Origin: Rhodocyclaceae bacterium
GTDB taxonomy: Bacteria; Pseudomonadota; Gammaproteobacteria; Burkholderiales; Rhodocyclaceae
Reading direction: 5' to 3'
Assembly: GCA_016791105.1 (NCBI GenBank)
Contig: JAEUNM010000048.1
Coordinates: 1 to 64,000 of the forward strand
Length of the DNA: 64,000 nt
In this document: in pieces, positions 1-8,356 of the stretch
How the letters are laid out: the number at the start of each line of letters is the position of its first letter
How positions within the stretch are numbered: the first letter of the stretch is position 1
Translations under genes and position numbers: made by a program
The notes under the pieces: generated by a model
Databases searched by the model: none
What the model was told of the DNA's origin: nothing
Seen by the model: only the letters and a program-made list of their open reading frames with translations

Positions 1-20
1 GCCGTATGGTGCCGCGAAAT

Positions 21-120
21 CACGCCATACCGCGCAATTCACCGCAAGGGCGCATCCCCCCGCCCCATGCCGCGCAAATTACCGTGCGGAGAAACCGAAC
101 CGCCCCATACGGCGCAATGC
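21..120. repeat. Three degenerate copies of a ~20-25 bp unit at 40-bp spacing
   Basis: Similar blocks begin at 21, 61 and 101. Each has a C-rich start, then CCATRC, then SCGCAA. The spacing is 40 bp throughout. The copies differ from each other at several positions, and the series may continue beyond the left edge of the window. The rest of bases 1-171 holds no convincing gene. It lies downstream of the LuxR-family gene on the opposite strand. Confidence 0.35.
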
Positions 121-171
121 GCTCCGCTTTTGCGCCCTACGCGCCCGCCACCAGCCGGCTACGAGCCCGCC

Positions 172-2964
172 CTACCGCCCGCGCCGCCGCTTGACCGGCG
201 TCTTGACCGCAACGGGCGCAGCCGGCTTGAGTGACGGCAAATCGAAGCCCAAGCCGCTTTGCACGGCTTGCACGCGGGACGATACGTTGAGCTTTTCGTA
301 CACGTTCTTCAGGTGCCACTTCACCGTTTCCGGCGCCACCCGCAGCATGCGGGCGATTTCCTTGTTGGACAGGCCGCGCGCGATGTAATCGAGAATTTCC
401 ACCTCACGCGCACTCAGTTTGGCGCTGCTGAAATTTTCCGCCGCCGCGACGCGCCCCGGCACCTGCGCCGGCATGGCGGCGGCACGGGCGGCGGCGAGCA
501 ATTCGTCCACATACCAGGCATCCACGCCCGGCATGGCGCGCCCCGCCTCGGCCAGTGTCACCAGCAGGTGCAGCATGACTTCGCCCTCGTCCACATAGCA
601 GCGCAGCAACCCGTTTTCCTGCCCATAGGCCAGGCTGGTCGCCAGCAGTCCGAGCGCTTCGTCGCGGCGGCCGGCCTGCTCCAATGCCACCGCCAACAGC
701 GCCGCCGTGCGCGCGGCGTGATAGTGCATTCCACCCGCCTGCAGGTCTGCCAGCAAGCTTTGCAGCAGCGGCACCGCTTTGGCGGCGTCGCGGTGGGCGA
801 TCATCAACCGCGCCTGGGCGCTCTGCCAGGCATGCCAGGTTTCGCTGAAACTGCTGCGCAGCGCGGGTAATTCGGCCGGCATCATTGCTTTGAGCGCCTG
901 CGCCTTGTGCTGCGCGTCGGACACGCGGTTTTCCTGGATGTACAGGCGTATGCCCTGTTCCATGCAGGGCGCCAGCATGCGCAACCAGCGCCGTTCCAGC
1001 GCCACCGCTTCGCCCTGCGCCAGGATGCGATGCGCCTCGGCATGGTCGCCGGCCTGCGCCGCCAGCCGCGCGGCGGTCACGAAAAGACGCACCAGCGCGC
1101 CCAGCGCACAGGCTTCGATGGCGATGGCGACACGTTCATCCAGCAGCGCGGCGGCACGCGGCAATTCATTCCATTCGTAATAAATGGCGGCCAGATAACC
1201 GGCCGGCAGCACCGCTGCGGCAGACTGACGCCCCACCGCGGCTTCGGCGCGGGCCAGGGTTTGTTCGAATATTTGCGCGGCTTCGTGCAGCTTGCCCTGT
1301 ATGCCGGCCGACAGCCCGAACATGCATTCGCGGTACACCGTGGCGTACATGGAGGGCGCCGGCAGCTGCCAGGCCTGGGTGCGCTCGCGCAGCGCCGCCA
1401 CGGCGCCGAATTGCGAAGCGTAAATCAGCCCGAACACGTAGGTGGTTTCGCCCAGCCGCTGCACCCACGATCCTTCGGCCGGCTGCATGGCCAATGCCTG
1501 CTCGCCCAGTTGCAGGGACTTGCTGCTGTCGTCGGAAAAACCGGCGATAGCGGCGCTGACCGCCAGCAGTTCGCATTGCATGGCGGCGTCGGGCGCGAAT
1601 ACGCCGGCATCCACCTCGGCCAGTATGGATTTGAGCGACGCCGCCGCTTCCACCACGCGCATCGATACCGCCAGCGCCCAGGCGTGCGCGAGGCGCAGGC
1701 GGATGCGCCGCTGCACGGCGGCGGGCGGCAATTTGGCGACCAGCGCCAATAGCGTGCGCACGTCGCTGCTATCCACCAGCGCCATGGCGCAATTTTCCAC
1801 CCAGGCCGCCGCGCGTTCATCCTCGCCCGCCGCGAGCGCGTGCTTCACGGCTTCCGGCCACATATTGCGCGCGGCAAACCAGGCGCTGGCCTTCTGGTGC
1901 AGCAGCTGCACGGCATCCGGCTGTTCCTGCGCGAGGCGCTTTTGCAGGTATTCCGAAAACAGCGCATGGAAGCGGTACCACTCGCGTTCTTCGTCCAGCG
2001 GGCGCAAGAACAGGTTGTGGGTATCCACCCACTCCAGCAGGGAGCGCGCGTCGGCCACGCCGGCAACGGCCGCACAGAGGGCCGGCGCAAGCCGGTCCAG
2101 GATGGAAATACGCAATAAGAAATCGACGATGCGGGCATCCAGATTGCCCAGCACGTTTTCCGTCAGATAAGCATCTATGCTGCGTTTGGCTTTGGGCAGG
2201 CGTTCGGCGAGCTGTGCCGCTTCGCCGCCTTCGCCCAGCGCCAGCGAGGCCAGTTGCAGGCCCGCCACCCAGCCTTCGGTGGCCTCGCACAGCACGTTCA
2301 CGTTTTTCGCATCCAGCGCCACCCCGGCCTGGGCAAAAAACGCCTGCGCCTCGCCGCGATCGAAGCGCAAGTGTTCGGCTTCCAGCCGCACCAGTTGATC
2401 GCGCGCCAGAAAATAACTGAGCGGTATGGCCGGCGCGGCGCGCCCGGCGATCACCAGGTGCAGATTTTCCGGCGCATAGCGCAACAGCCGGAACGCCGCT
2501 TCGCGCACCGCGGGCGATTGCAGGCGGTCGAAATCGTCCAGCATGAGCACCACCTTGCGCTCTGCGGCCGTAATTTCATTGAGCAGTACCGAAATGACGG
2601 TTTTGACCGGCGTGAGCGGATCCTGCGCCAGCAGTTCGCGCGCCTGCGTGCCTATGCCGCAGGGCGCGAGGCTCAATGCCGCCAGGACGTAGGCGCCGAA
2701 TTGCGGCAGATCGTCATCATCGCGATCCAGGCTGAGCCAGGCCACGGCGTAATCCTGCCGCAGCAATTCGCCGCGCCAGTCCGCCAGCAGCGTGGTTTTG
2801 CCGAAGCCGGCCGGCGCCACCACCACCGTGAGCTTGCGTGCCAGCCCGGGCTGCAGGCGCTCGATGAGCGCAGGCCGCGCCACCTGCACGCGGCCCTGGC
2901 AGGGCGGCTGCATTTTGGTCCGTATGAGTGGCTGGTACCACTTCTGATCTGCTGCATCGACCAT
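172..2964 (-). CDS. LuxR-family ATP-dependent transcriptional regulator (MalT/LAL type)
   Basis: This 930-residue protein has the size and layout of the LAL/MalT STAND regulators. A Walker A motif APAGFGKTT lies at about residues 50-58 and a Walker B-like VLMLDDFD follows. A long alpha-helical TPR-like middle comes next, then a C-terminal LuxR/GerE helix-turn-helix at about 849-905 containing SNKEIARML and a VKWHLKNVYEKL recognition region. Such proteins bind ATP and an inducer, oligomerise and activate transcription. No maltose or other obvious target operon adjoins it, so the inducer is unknown. The start is ATG with a GAGAGAA stretch about 13 nt upstream. It is transcribed divergently from the DnaJ-like gene. 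The C-terminus ends in a basic tail (KRRRGR). Confidence 0.9.
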   Translation of the reverse strand: MVDAADQKWYQPLIRTKMQPPCQGRVQVARPALIERLQPGLARKLTVVVAPAGFGKTTLLADWRGELLRQDYAVAWLSLDRDDDDLPQFGAYVLAALSLAPCGIGTQARELLAQDPLTPVKTVISVLLNEITAAERKVVLMLDDFDRLQSPAVREAAFRLLRYAPENLHLVIAGRAAPAIPLSYFLARDQLVRLEAEHLRFDRGEAQAFFAQAGVALDAKNVNVLCEATEGWVAGLQLASLALGEGGEAAQLAERLPKAKRSIDAYLTENVLGNLDARIVDFLLRISILDRLAPALCAAVAGVADARSLLEWVDTHNLFLRPLDEEREWYRFHALFSEYLQKRLAQEQPDAVQLLHQKASAWFAARNMWPEAVKHALAAGEDERAAAWVENCAMALVDSSDVRTLLALVAKLPPAAVQRRIRLRLAHAWALAVSMRVVEAAASLKSILAEVDAGVFAPDAAMQCELLAVSAAIAGFSDDSSKSLQLGEQALAMQPAEGSWVQRLGETTYVFGLIYASQFGAVAALRERTQAWQLPAPSMYATVYRECMFGLSAGIQGKLHEAAQIFEQTLARAEAAVGRQSAAAVLPAGYLAAIYYEWNELPRAAALLDERVAIAIEACALGALVRLFVTAARLAAQAGDHAEAHRILAQGEAVALERRWLRMLAPCMEQGIRLYIQENRVSDAQHKAQALKAMMPAELPALRSSFSETWHAWQSAQARLMIAHRDAAKAVPLLQSLLADLQAGGMHYHAARTAALLAVALEQAGRRDEALGLLATSLAYGQENGLLRCYVDEGEVMLHLLVTLAEAGRAMPGVDAWYVDELLAAARAAAMPAQVPGRVAAAENFSSAKLSAREVEILDYIARGLSNKEIARMLRVAPETVKWHLKNVYEKLNVSSRVQAVQSGLGFDLPSLKPAAPVAVKTPVKRRRGR

Positions 2965-3131
2965 GACGCGATGGTTCTCTCTGGATTTTTTTGCCGGTCT
3001 GTGCCGGACCGCTCGCCACAGCGCCCCTGCGCGCCGGGAGGCGGCTAGCCTATCGGAAGCGCAAGCGGGGTGTCAATCGCGGCCCGGCGCGCGCCTGGCC
3101 CCACCGCCACGCGCGGGCGGCAGACGGTCTG

Positions 3132-3158
3132 TTGAGCCGATCGGCAAAATGGGATAAT
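3132..3158 (+). promoter_or_regulatory. Candidate promoter of the DnaJ-like gene, possibly giving a leaderless transcript
   Basis: TTGAGC at 3132-3137 and GATAAT at 3153-3158 resemble -35 and -10 boxes, with a short 15-nt spacer. The -10 box ends only 6 nt before the ATG at 3165, and no clear Shine-Dalgarno sequence precedes that ATG. The transcript could therefore start at or next to the start codon. The -35 match and the spacer are weak. Confidence 0.3.
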
Positions 3159-3164
3159 CGCGCC

Positions 3165-4493
3165 ATGCACTCGGAAGTCAAAGACGACAACTATTACGCG
3201 CTGCTCGGCATACGCGGCAATGCCACGTCCGAAGAAATCAAGCGCGCCTATCGCAAACTGGCGATGGCCTGGCATCCGGACCGCAATGCCGCCCCCGCCG
3301 CGGAAGAAAAGTTCAAGCGCATCCAGTACGCCTACGAAGTTTTGCGCGATCCGCCGCGCCGCGCCGAATACGACCTCGCCACGCGCTACCGCTGGACCTA
3401 CGTGCCGCCGGAAACCGACGTCGAAGCCGAAGCGCCGCCGCCGCGCCGCGCTGCCGAACCCGCAAGCAGCGGCCCGGCCACCCCATCGGCAACCGAAGCC
3501 GCCGCCGAGCCGGCGCAAGCGTCAACCGCTGCGGGCGAGGCCGGCCGCGCCAAATCGGGCCGTTCTTCGTCCAAAGGCGCGGCAACGGATTCCGCCGCAC
3601 GCGGACGCGCCAAACGCTCTGCACCGGAAAAAGCCACAGCCGAGGCGGAAGCCGGCGAAGAACCGGAAAGCGCTGCGGCCGGCCCCGCCGAGACCGAGCG
3701 CCCCAGCGCCGGTGACGTCACACGCAAAATCTGGATTACGCTGGAACAGCACCTGCGCGGCTATCGCGCAAAAATCAAGATTACCCGCGCCGAATTCTGC
3801 AAGGCCTGCGACGGCACGGGCGTGTCGGACCCTACCCCCATCACCTGCCAAAAGTGCGGCGGCAAGGGCGAAATCCACAAAACCGGTTTCGGCTTTTTCT
3901 TTTCGCTGCGCACTACTGTCGAACCCTGTCCGGACTGCGAAGGCAAAGGCGCCCTGCCGCCAAAATGCGGCGAGTGCGGCGGCACCGGCACCGACGTGCC
4001 GAAATCCGGTCTGCTGCATTTCGACGTTCCGCCCGGCGCCCGCCTGGATGCGCCGCTGCGCGTGCGCGGCTACGGCAAACCGGCGCGCAAACACGAACGG
4101 GCCGGCGATTTGCTGGTGGACCTGCAACTGGCCAACCACGCGCTATTCGAGCCGGAATTCCCGCATCTCAAATTGAATTTGCCCATCACCGGCGCGCGTG
4201 CGCTGGCTGGCGGCGAGATCGCCATTCCCACCCTGGAAGGCGAACAAGCCACCCGCGTGCCGACCGGAACTACCGATGGCGCGGAAATCCTGCTGCCGGG
4301 CCAGGGCATGCTGGTCGATACCGGCAGCGGCAAGCGCGGCGACCTGAAAGTTAAGCTGCAAGTGCTATGGCCGCAAGAATTCACGCCAGACCAATTATCG
4401 CTACTGGAACAATTGGACCGCAGCATACAGACCCAGCCCGCCCCCATCCCGGAACTATCCGCCTGGCAGGAACGCCTGAACGCCGCCCGCTAA
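3165..4493 (+). CDS. DnaJ-like Hsp40 co-chaperone with a long Ala/Glu-rich linker
   Basis: This 442-residue type I Hsp40 should stimulate DnaK ATPase activity and deliver substrates. The N-terminal J domain carries HPD at residues 37-39. Four zinc-finger repeats of CxxCxGxG type ([32 protein letters not shown]) lie at about 212-275. The substrate-binding C-terminal domain follows. The usual Gly/Phe-rich region is replaced by roughly 100 residues of Ala, Pro, Glu and Arg at about 80-180. ATG 3165 was chosen because the J domain starts directly after it; upstream in-frame codons encode nothing recognisable. There is no dnaK or grpE nearby, so it is probably an accessory DnaJ rather than the main one. 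Confidence 0.88.
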   Translation: MHSEVKDDNYYALLGIRGNATSEEIKRAYRKLAMAWHPDRNAAPAAEEKFKRIQYAYEVLRDPPRRAEYDLATRYRWTYVPPETDVEAEAPPPRRAAEPASSGPATPSATEAAAEPAQASTAAGEAGRAKSGRSSSKGAATDSAARGRAKRSAPEKATAEAEAGEEPESAAAGPAETERPSAGDVTRKIWITLEQHLRGYRAKIKITRAEFCKACDGTGVSDPTPITCQKCGGKGEIHKTGFGFFFSLRTTVEPCPDCEGKGALPPKCGECGGTGTDVPKSGLLHFDVPPGARLDAPLRVRGYGKPARKHERAGDLLVDLQLANHALFEPEFPHLKLNLPITGARALAGGEIAIPTLEGEQATRVPTGTTDGAEILLPGQGMLVDTGSGKRGDLKVKLQVLWPQEFTPDQLSLLEQLDRSIQTQPAPIPELSAWQERLNAAR

Positions 4494-4496
4494 CCC

Positions 4497-4525
4497 GTAG
4501 GTTGGGGTGACGGAGGAACCCCAAC
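4497..4525. repeat. Half-copy of the dispersed palindromic repeat
   Basis: GTTGGGGT at 4501-4508 and ACCCCAAC at 4518-4525 form a perfect 8-bp inverted repeat preceded by GTAG. The same sequence recurs in the two fuller elements near 6118 and 6371. It starts 3 nt after the DnaJ-like stop codon, so it may also act as a transcript end. The rest of 4494-4639 shows nothing else. Confidence 0.7.
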
Positions 4526-4639
4526 ACCCACCTGTAACACGCGCCGGGCCACCCGTACTACCGAACCAGCCCGACAACCAATCCCCACCCGCACACCAAC
4601 CCGACGACATCGCAACTAACACAAACCTTACCAGCCGCT

Positions 4640-5062
4640 TTACTTCTGCTGCGGCGGCGGCATGGGCTGCCTTTCCGCCAGCCCCAGACCCGGATCCATA
4701 CACGCCCACTTGGGCGCACTTGCGGCCCAAATGTTCATGTCCGGACGTATCGAGGACGGGTCCGCCAGCGTTCCTGCCCGGACTACGGTAAATTGCGGCC
4801 GGGCCGACGAATTGCCGAACAGATGGACGCCACACTTGGGGCAGAACTTCCGCACGACCTGATTGCCGCTGTCCGCCGTACTGGTAAATTCCGTCACCTC
4901 GCCGGAATAAGTGAGCGCTTCGGTGGGAACGATCAGATTGACCGTACCGTTACCCGACACTTTCTGGCAATCCTTGCACCAGCATATGCGCGTAGCCAGC
5001 GGGTCGCTCGCAAGCGTGTATTTTACCACCCCACATAGACAGGCCCCAGTTCGTTCACTCAC
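4640..5062 (-). CDS. GFA/CENP-V family zinc protein (DUF636)
   Basis: This 140-residue protein has the zinc-ligand pattern of the GFA (glutathione-dependent formaldehyde-activating enzyme / CENP-V) fold: CLCG at 8-11, CxCxxC at 27-32 and CPKC at 74-77. The family is usually annotated as acting on S-hydroxymethyl-glutathione adducts, but the true substrate of most members is unproven. Translation starts at GTG 5062, with a strong GAGGAG about 7 nt upstream. The C-terminus ends in a short Pro/Gln tail. It lies downstream of, and in the same direction as, the alpha/beta hydrolase, with a probable terminator between them. Confidence 0.85.
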   Translation of the reverse strand: MSERTGACLCGVVKYTLASDPLATRICWCKDCQKVSGNGTVNLIVPTEALTYSGEVTEFTSTADSGNQVVRKFCPKCGVHLFGNSSARPQFTVVRAGTLADPSSIRPDMNIWAASAPKWACMDPGLGLAERQPMPPPQQK

Positions 5063-5130
5063 AAAAATCTCCTCACTTAAATTTCACACACCGAACAATT
5101 AAACTGCAATCCAGAATTCGCAACACAAAT

Positions 5131-5164
5131 AAAAAGCGCGCCCCTGCCGCGAGGTAGGGCGGGC
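5131..5164 (-). terminator. Rho-independent terminator downstream of the alpha/beta hydrolase
   Basis: Read on the minus strand, GCCCGCCCT and AGGGGCGCGC form a GC-rich stem with one mismatch, followed directly by TTTTT at 5135-5131. It lies about 113 nt beyond the hydrolase stop codon and before the GFA gene start at 5062. Confidence 0.55.
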
Positions 5165-5276
5165 CAGCGCGAACGTCACCGCGGCGCGCCCTAATGACAA
5201 AATCCCCGACTCTTATCCATCGGGTAAACGCATAATGCAGGGACCGGCTGAGTCACCTCACGCAGCATTGCCGTGC

Positions 5277-6059
5277 TCACTCGGGCAGCGCCTGTATCCA
5301 GGCCAGCACCTCGGCGACGGCGGCGTCCGGGGTATTGGCGTGATCGGCATTCACGCTCACATATTTGCTGGCCGGATGATGCGGTGCACGCTGGAAGGCA
5401 TATTGCGGCCCCAGGCGGGAGAGTGGATCCTGGTCGCCCACTACCCATAATATGGGCACCGGCTTCATGATGCGTGGCGCGGTAAGCTGCATATTGCCCA
5501 GGCCCTGCGGGTCGAAGTAACTTAACAGCACGTCCGCGCGCATGCGTATGTTCAATTTTCGATCACCGGAATTGAGATCGAGCATGGTCACGGTTTCCGC
5601 TCCTTTCCCGGCAGCCACCCGTTCGCGCGCCTCATCCACCGCTTCGCGGCCTATGCCGCGCTCGTACATGAAGCGCGGGCTGTGTCCCGGCGCGAGCGCG
5701 ACGATGGCGTCCGCATCGCCAAATTCGGCCATGTAGGCAATTGCGGCATTGGCGCCGAAGCTGTGCCCGGCCAGCACGATGCGCTTATAGACATCGGCTC
5801 GAAAAGCCGCCACCTGTTGCCGGATGTCCTGTAGCGCGGCCGGATAAGGCGCGTCATATTCGCGCCGCTTGGCCCACGGCATTTCCAGCGCTTTGTAGTC
5901 ACATGATGGCGCCAGGCGATTGGCAAAGAAACTTATGTCGCGCGGACTGGCCCATTTGCCGTGCAGAGCGATCAGCGCACAGGCTTTTTCGGCGGCGTGG
6001 ACATTGGGTGCCGCGAGCAGCAGCGTGCAGAGAAAAATTGTTGCGACTAATCTAAGCAT
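5277..6059 (-). CDS. Secreted alpha/beta hydrolase
   Basis: The 260-residue product starts with a signal peptide (hydrophobic stretch about 5-18, cleavage likely after the Ala-Ala at about 22-23). It contains the nucleophile elbow GHSFGA with the serine at about residue 100. A late WVVGDQDP segment and a C-terminal His (NADHAN) could complete the Ser-Asp-His triad. The substrate is unknown; the family includes esterases and dienelactone hydrolase-like enzymes. ATG 6059 is preferred because it starts the signal peptide directly. Codons further upstream lie in repetitive DNA. The first 106 nt of this gene belong to a tandem duplication whose second copy lies upstream. Confidence 0.8.
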   Translation of the reverse strand: MLRLVATIFLCTLLLAAPNVHAAEKACALIALHGKWASPRDISFFANRLAPSCDYKALEMPWAKRREYDAPYPAALQDIRQQVAAFRADVYKRIVLAGHSFGANAAIAYMAEFGDADAIVALAPGHSPRFMYERGIGREAVDEARERVAAGKGAETVTMLDLNSGDRKLNIRMRADVLLSYFDPQGLGNMQLTAPRIMKPVPILWVVGDQDPLSRLGPQYAFQRAPHHPASKYVSVNADHANTPDAAVAEVLAWIQALPE

Positions 6060-6206
6060 GGGCGGACTCGCAATAGTAAGCTGGAGTGACAGCGGGAACA
6101 CCAACACCGACAGAATATTAACTTGGGGTGACGACAGGAACCCCAACACCGGCATTGATAGCCGGCGCACAGCGTTGGGGTTCGCAGGCTCACCCCAACC
6201 TACACC
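5954..6206. repeat. Tandem duplication, unit 1 (253 bp)
   Basis: This segment holds the 5' end of the alpha/beta hydrolase gene plus its upstream intergenic DNA. It recurs immediately at 6207-6459 with a constant offset of 253 bp at the left end, at the start codon and at the right end. That makes it a direct tandem duplication without net indels. Confidence 0.92.
6118..6203. repeat. Dispersed nested-palindrome element, copy 1
   Basis: The element contains TTGGGGTGA, GGAACCCCAAC, GTTGGGGTTC and TCACCCCAACCTAC in order, so the two halves are inverted repeats of each other and each half can fold on itself. The left end (TTAAC) is more degenerate than in the copy at 6371. It resembles REP/BIME-type extragenic elements. 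It sits inside duplication unit 1. Confidence 0.75.
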
Positions 6207-6312
6207 ATTTGCCGTGCAGAGCGATCAGCGCACAGGCTTTTTCGGCAGCGTGGACATTGGGTGCCGCGAGCAGCAGCGTGCAGAGGAAAATTGTTGCGGC
6301 TAATCTAAGCAT
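6190..6312 (-). pseudogene. Truncated duplicate of the alpha/beta hydrolase 5' end
   Basis: A 40-codon open frame from ATG 6312 repeats the hydrolase signal peptide and first mature residues almost perfectly, up to the LHGKW segment. It then runs across the duplication junction into repeat sequence and stops. It lacks the catalytic region and is a by-product of the tandem duplication. It could still yield a tiny exported peptide if transcribed. Confidence 0.8.
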
Positions 6313-6459
6313 GGCCGGACTCGCAATAGGGGGGGGCGGTGACGACAGAAACCTCAAGCTCGACAGAATAGTAGGCTGGGGTGACGACAGGAACCCCAAC
6401 AACGGCATTGATAGTCGGCGCACAGTGTTGGGGTTCGCAGGCTCACCCCAACCTACACC
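6207..6459. repeat. Tandem duplication, unit 2 (253 bp)
   Basis: This is the second copy of 5954-6206. Differences are few in the coding part. The mid-intergenic stretch (about 6325-6375) has diverged strongly, including a run of eight G near 6329. The duplication therefore does not look freshly made. Confidence 0.92.
6371..6456. repeat. Dispersed nested-palindrome element, copy 2 (best preserved)
   Basis: GTAGG at 6371-6375 and CCTAC at 6452-6456 close an 86-bp inverted repeat. It is built from two smaller hairpins with GGGGT/ACCCC arms. It is the most complete version in the window and matches the half-copy at 4497 and the copy at 6118. No transposase for it is visible here. Confidence 0.8.
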
Positions 6460-6480
6460 AGCGACACCACCGACACCCGC

Positions 6481-7383
6481 TTAGCCGCCTGCCCGCAGCC
6501 CTTCCGGCACGGGCGGGGCGACCAGGCGCTGCATGCCGCCGGGCACGGTACCGAAGCGGCGGCCGGCCTGCCAGTCGGCTGTGTAGGATTCGATTTCGGC
6601 ACGCGTACGGCCGACGAAATTCCACCACAGCAGTACTTCTTCACCGAAGGGCTGGCCGCCCAGAAGCAGGCAGCGCGCGGCATCACCGCAGGCCAGCGGC
6701 AGGCTGTCGCGGCCACTGCCCAGATCCAGCAGCGCGCCCGGGACCAGCGTTTGTCCGGCCGCCTGCACTTCTCCGGACAGCACCAACAAACCATATTCGA
6801 ATTCCGGCCGCAATGGCATCACGGTGCGCGTACCGCCCACTGCGCTGATGTCGGTACCGAACAGCGGGCTATGCACGCGCACCGGCGAGCGTTCGCCCAG
6901 TAGTTCCCCGGCCAGCAGGGTAAGCGAAAAACCGTCGTGTTCCTGCCGCGGCAGTTCCGGATAGTGCTCGAATGCCGGGTCCATATTGCGCAGCGCATCT
7001 GGCAGCGCGATCCACAATTGCGCCACGTGTATGTTTTTCGGGCGCTGGGCCGGCGAGGTTTCGGAGTGCGATATGCCGTGCCCGGCGGTCATCAGATTAA
7101 CCTGGCCGGGCCGTATGATTTGTTCGTAGCCCAGGCTGTCCCGGTGCAGGATTTCGCCTTCGACCATCCAGGTGAAGGTTTGCAGCCCGGTGTGCGGATG
7201 CGGGCCCACGCTTAGTCCGTCGCCTTCGCTCACATCGACCGGGCCGACGTGGTCAAGAAAACACCAGGCGCCGATGAGGCGCTTGCCACGGTTGGGCAGC
7301 GCGCGGCGTATGCGCATGCCGCGTCCTAGTTCCGCATCGCGCGTGGGTATGGCGACGGGTGCGGCGCTATTCGAATTGCTCAT
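6481..7383 (-). CDS. Pirin family protein
   Basis: The 300-residue bicupin carries the pirin metal site: PHPHTG with His62 and His64, then His106 and Glu108 in ISHSE. This is the spacing seen in quercetinase-active pirins such as E. coli YhhW. Pirins bind iron; some have quercetin 2,3-dioxygenase activity, others act as redox-linked regulators, and the physiological role is usually unclear. ATG 7383 was chosen because AGGAG sits 5 nt upstream and the conserved domain begins soon after. It lies downstream of the FMN reductase gene in the same direction, so a redox-linked transcription unit is plausible. Confidence 0.9.
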   Translation of the reverse strand: MSNSNSAAPVAIPTRDAELGRGMRIRRALPNRGKRLIGAWCFLDHVGPVDVSEGDGLSVGPHPHTGLQTFTWMVEGEILHRDSLGYEQIIRPGQVNLMTAGHGISHSETSPAQRPKNIHVAQLWIALPDALRNMDPAFEHYPELPRQEHDGFSLTLLAGELLGERSPVRVHSPLFGTDISAVGGTRTVMPLRPEFEYGLLVLSGEVQAAGQTLVPGALLDLGSGRDSLPLACGDAARCLLLGGQPFGEEVLLWWNFVGRTRAEIESYTADWQAGRRFGTVPGGMQRLVAPPVPEGLRAGG

Positions 7384-7554
7384 GTTCGCTCCTAGCTCGG
7401 TTTGGCCGGTCGCTGGCGGCCGGCGCGGTCCAAAGGCCAACCGCAATCAATTGCGACAGTTTAGTTGCGCAAGCCTGATCAGCCGCGCAAGCGCTGACGC
7501 ATTGGGAAGATTCAAATGTACTCCGGGTACGGCAGGCTTGGCGCCTGCGCAAGC

Positions 7555-8121
7555 TCAGGCCGCGCCTCGTTGGAGCCGCCGCGTCCAGTCGCGCAAAGAT
7601 TCAAGCAATTTAACGATAAGTTCTCTGGTCGGCGCATGGGTCAGTTCTCCATTCGCATCGAAGCGCTCGGCACAGTGTCCGATCATGACTTCCGGTTTGT
7701 TGATGGTTTTCATGTCCAGAAACACCATGATCTGGCGCAGGTGGTATTGCATGCGCACCGTGCCCAGCATGCCCGGACTCGCCCCCAGGATAGCCGCCGG
7801 CTTGCCGGCGAATGGCTGGTCGGGCGGGCGGGAAACCCAGTCTATGGCGTTTTTGAGTACGCCCGGCACCGAATAGTTGTATTCGGGGGAACTGAACAGG
7901 ATGGCGTCAGCCGCCGCAACCTGGGCGCGCAGACGTGCCACCGGGGCGGGCCAGCCGGCCACACGGAGGTCATCGTCGTAATGCGGCAGATCGCCGATTT
8001 CCGCAATATCCACGCTCACACCTTGTGGCGCCATTTTCTGCGCCACCCGCAGGGCAGCGGCGTTATACGAGCCTGCGCGCAGGCTGCCACATATCCCCAA
8101 CACTTTTACTGTTTCCGCCAC
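7555..8121 (-). CDS. NADPH-dependent FMN reductase family protein
   Basis: This flavodoxin-like protein has the FMN phosphate loop GSLRAGSYN near its N-terminus and the conserved SPEYNYSVPGVLKNAIDW segment of the NADPH-dependent FMN reductase (ArsH/ChrR/YieF-like) family. Members reduce FMN, quinones, azo compounds or chromate with NAD(P)H in the cytoplasm. GTG 8121 gives 188 residues and starts just before the first beta strand. A TTG at 8148 would add nine residues but has no visible ribosome-binding site, so the start is uncertain. It precedes pirin in the same direction. Confidence 0.85.
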   Translation of the reverse strand: MAETVKVLGICGSLRAGSYNAAALRVAQKMAPQGVSVDIAEIGDLPHYDDDLRVAGWPAPVARLRAQVAAADAILFSSPEYNYSVPGVLKNAIDWVSRPPDQPFAGKPAAILGASPGMLGTVRMQYHLRQIMVFLDMKTINKPEVMIGHCAERFDANGELTHAPTRELIVKLLESLRDWTRRLQRGAA

Positions 8122-8356
8122 GGTGATCTTTCGGGTAGCAAAGCCCAAATATAGCCGGAAACGGGTTCACTGGCCGGGCCGGGGAAAAGCGGCGGAGCGG
8201 CCTGCCCCTTTCCCGGCCGCCCGCGACAACGGCATGTGGCTTCGCGCGCGCCCATCGCTGCATTGAAGTATGGTGTGTCGCGTGCGCGCCACGGTACGAA
8301 GGACGTGCGCCGGCCGGCGCACGGCGGAACTGGCTGCGCCGCCCCCGCCCCGGCCT

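Noticed and set aside
21..120. CRISPR array
   Set aside because: Only three blocks, too divergent from each other, no adjacent cas genes and no unique spacer structure. Kept as a degenerate repeat only.
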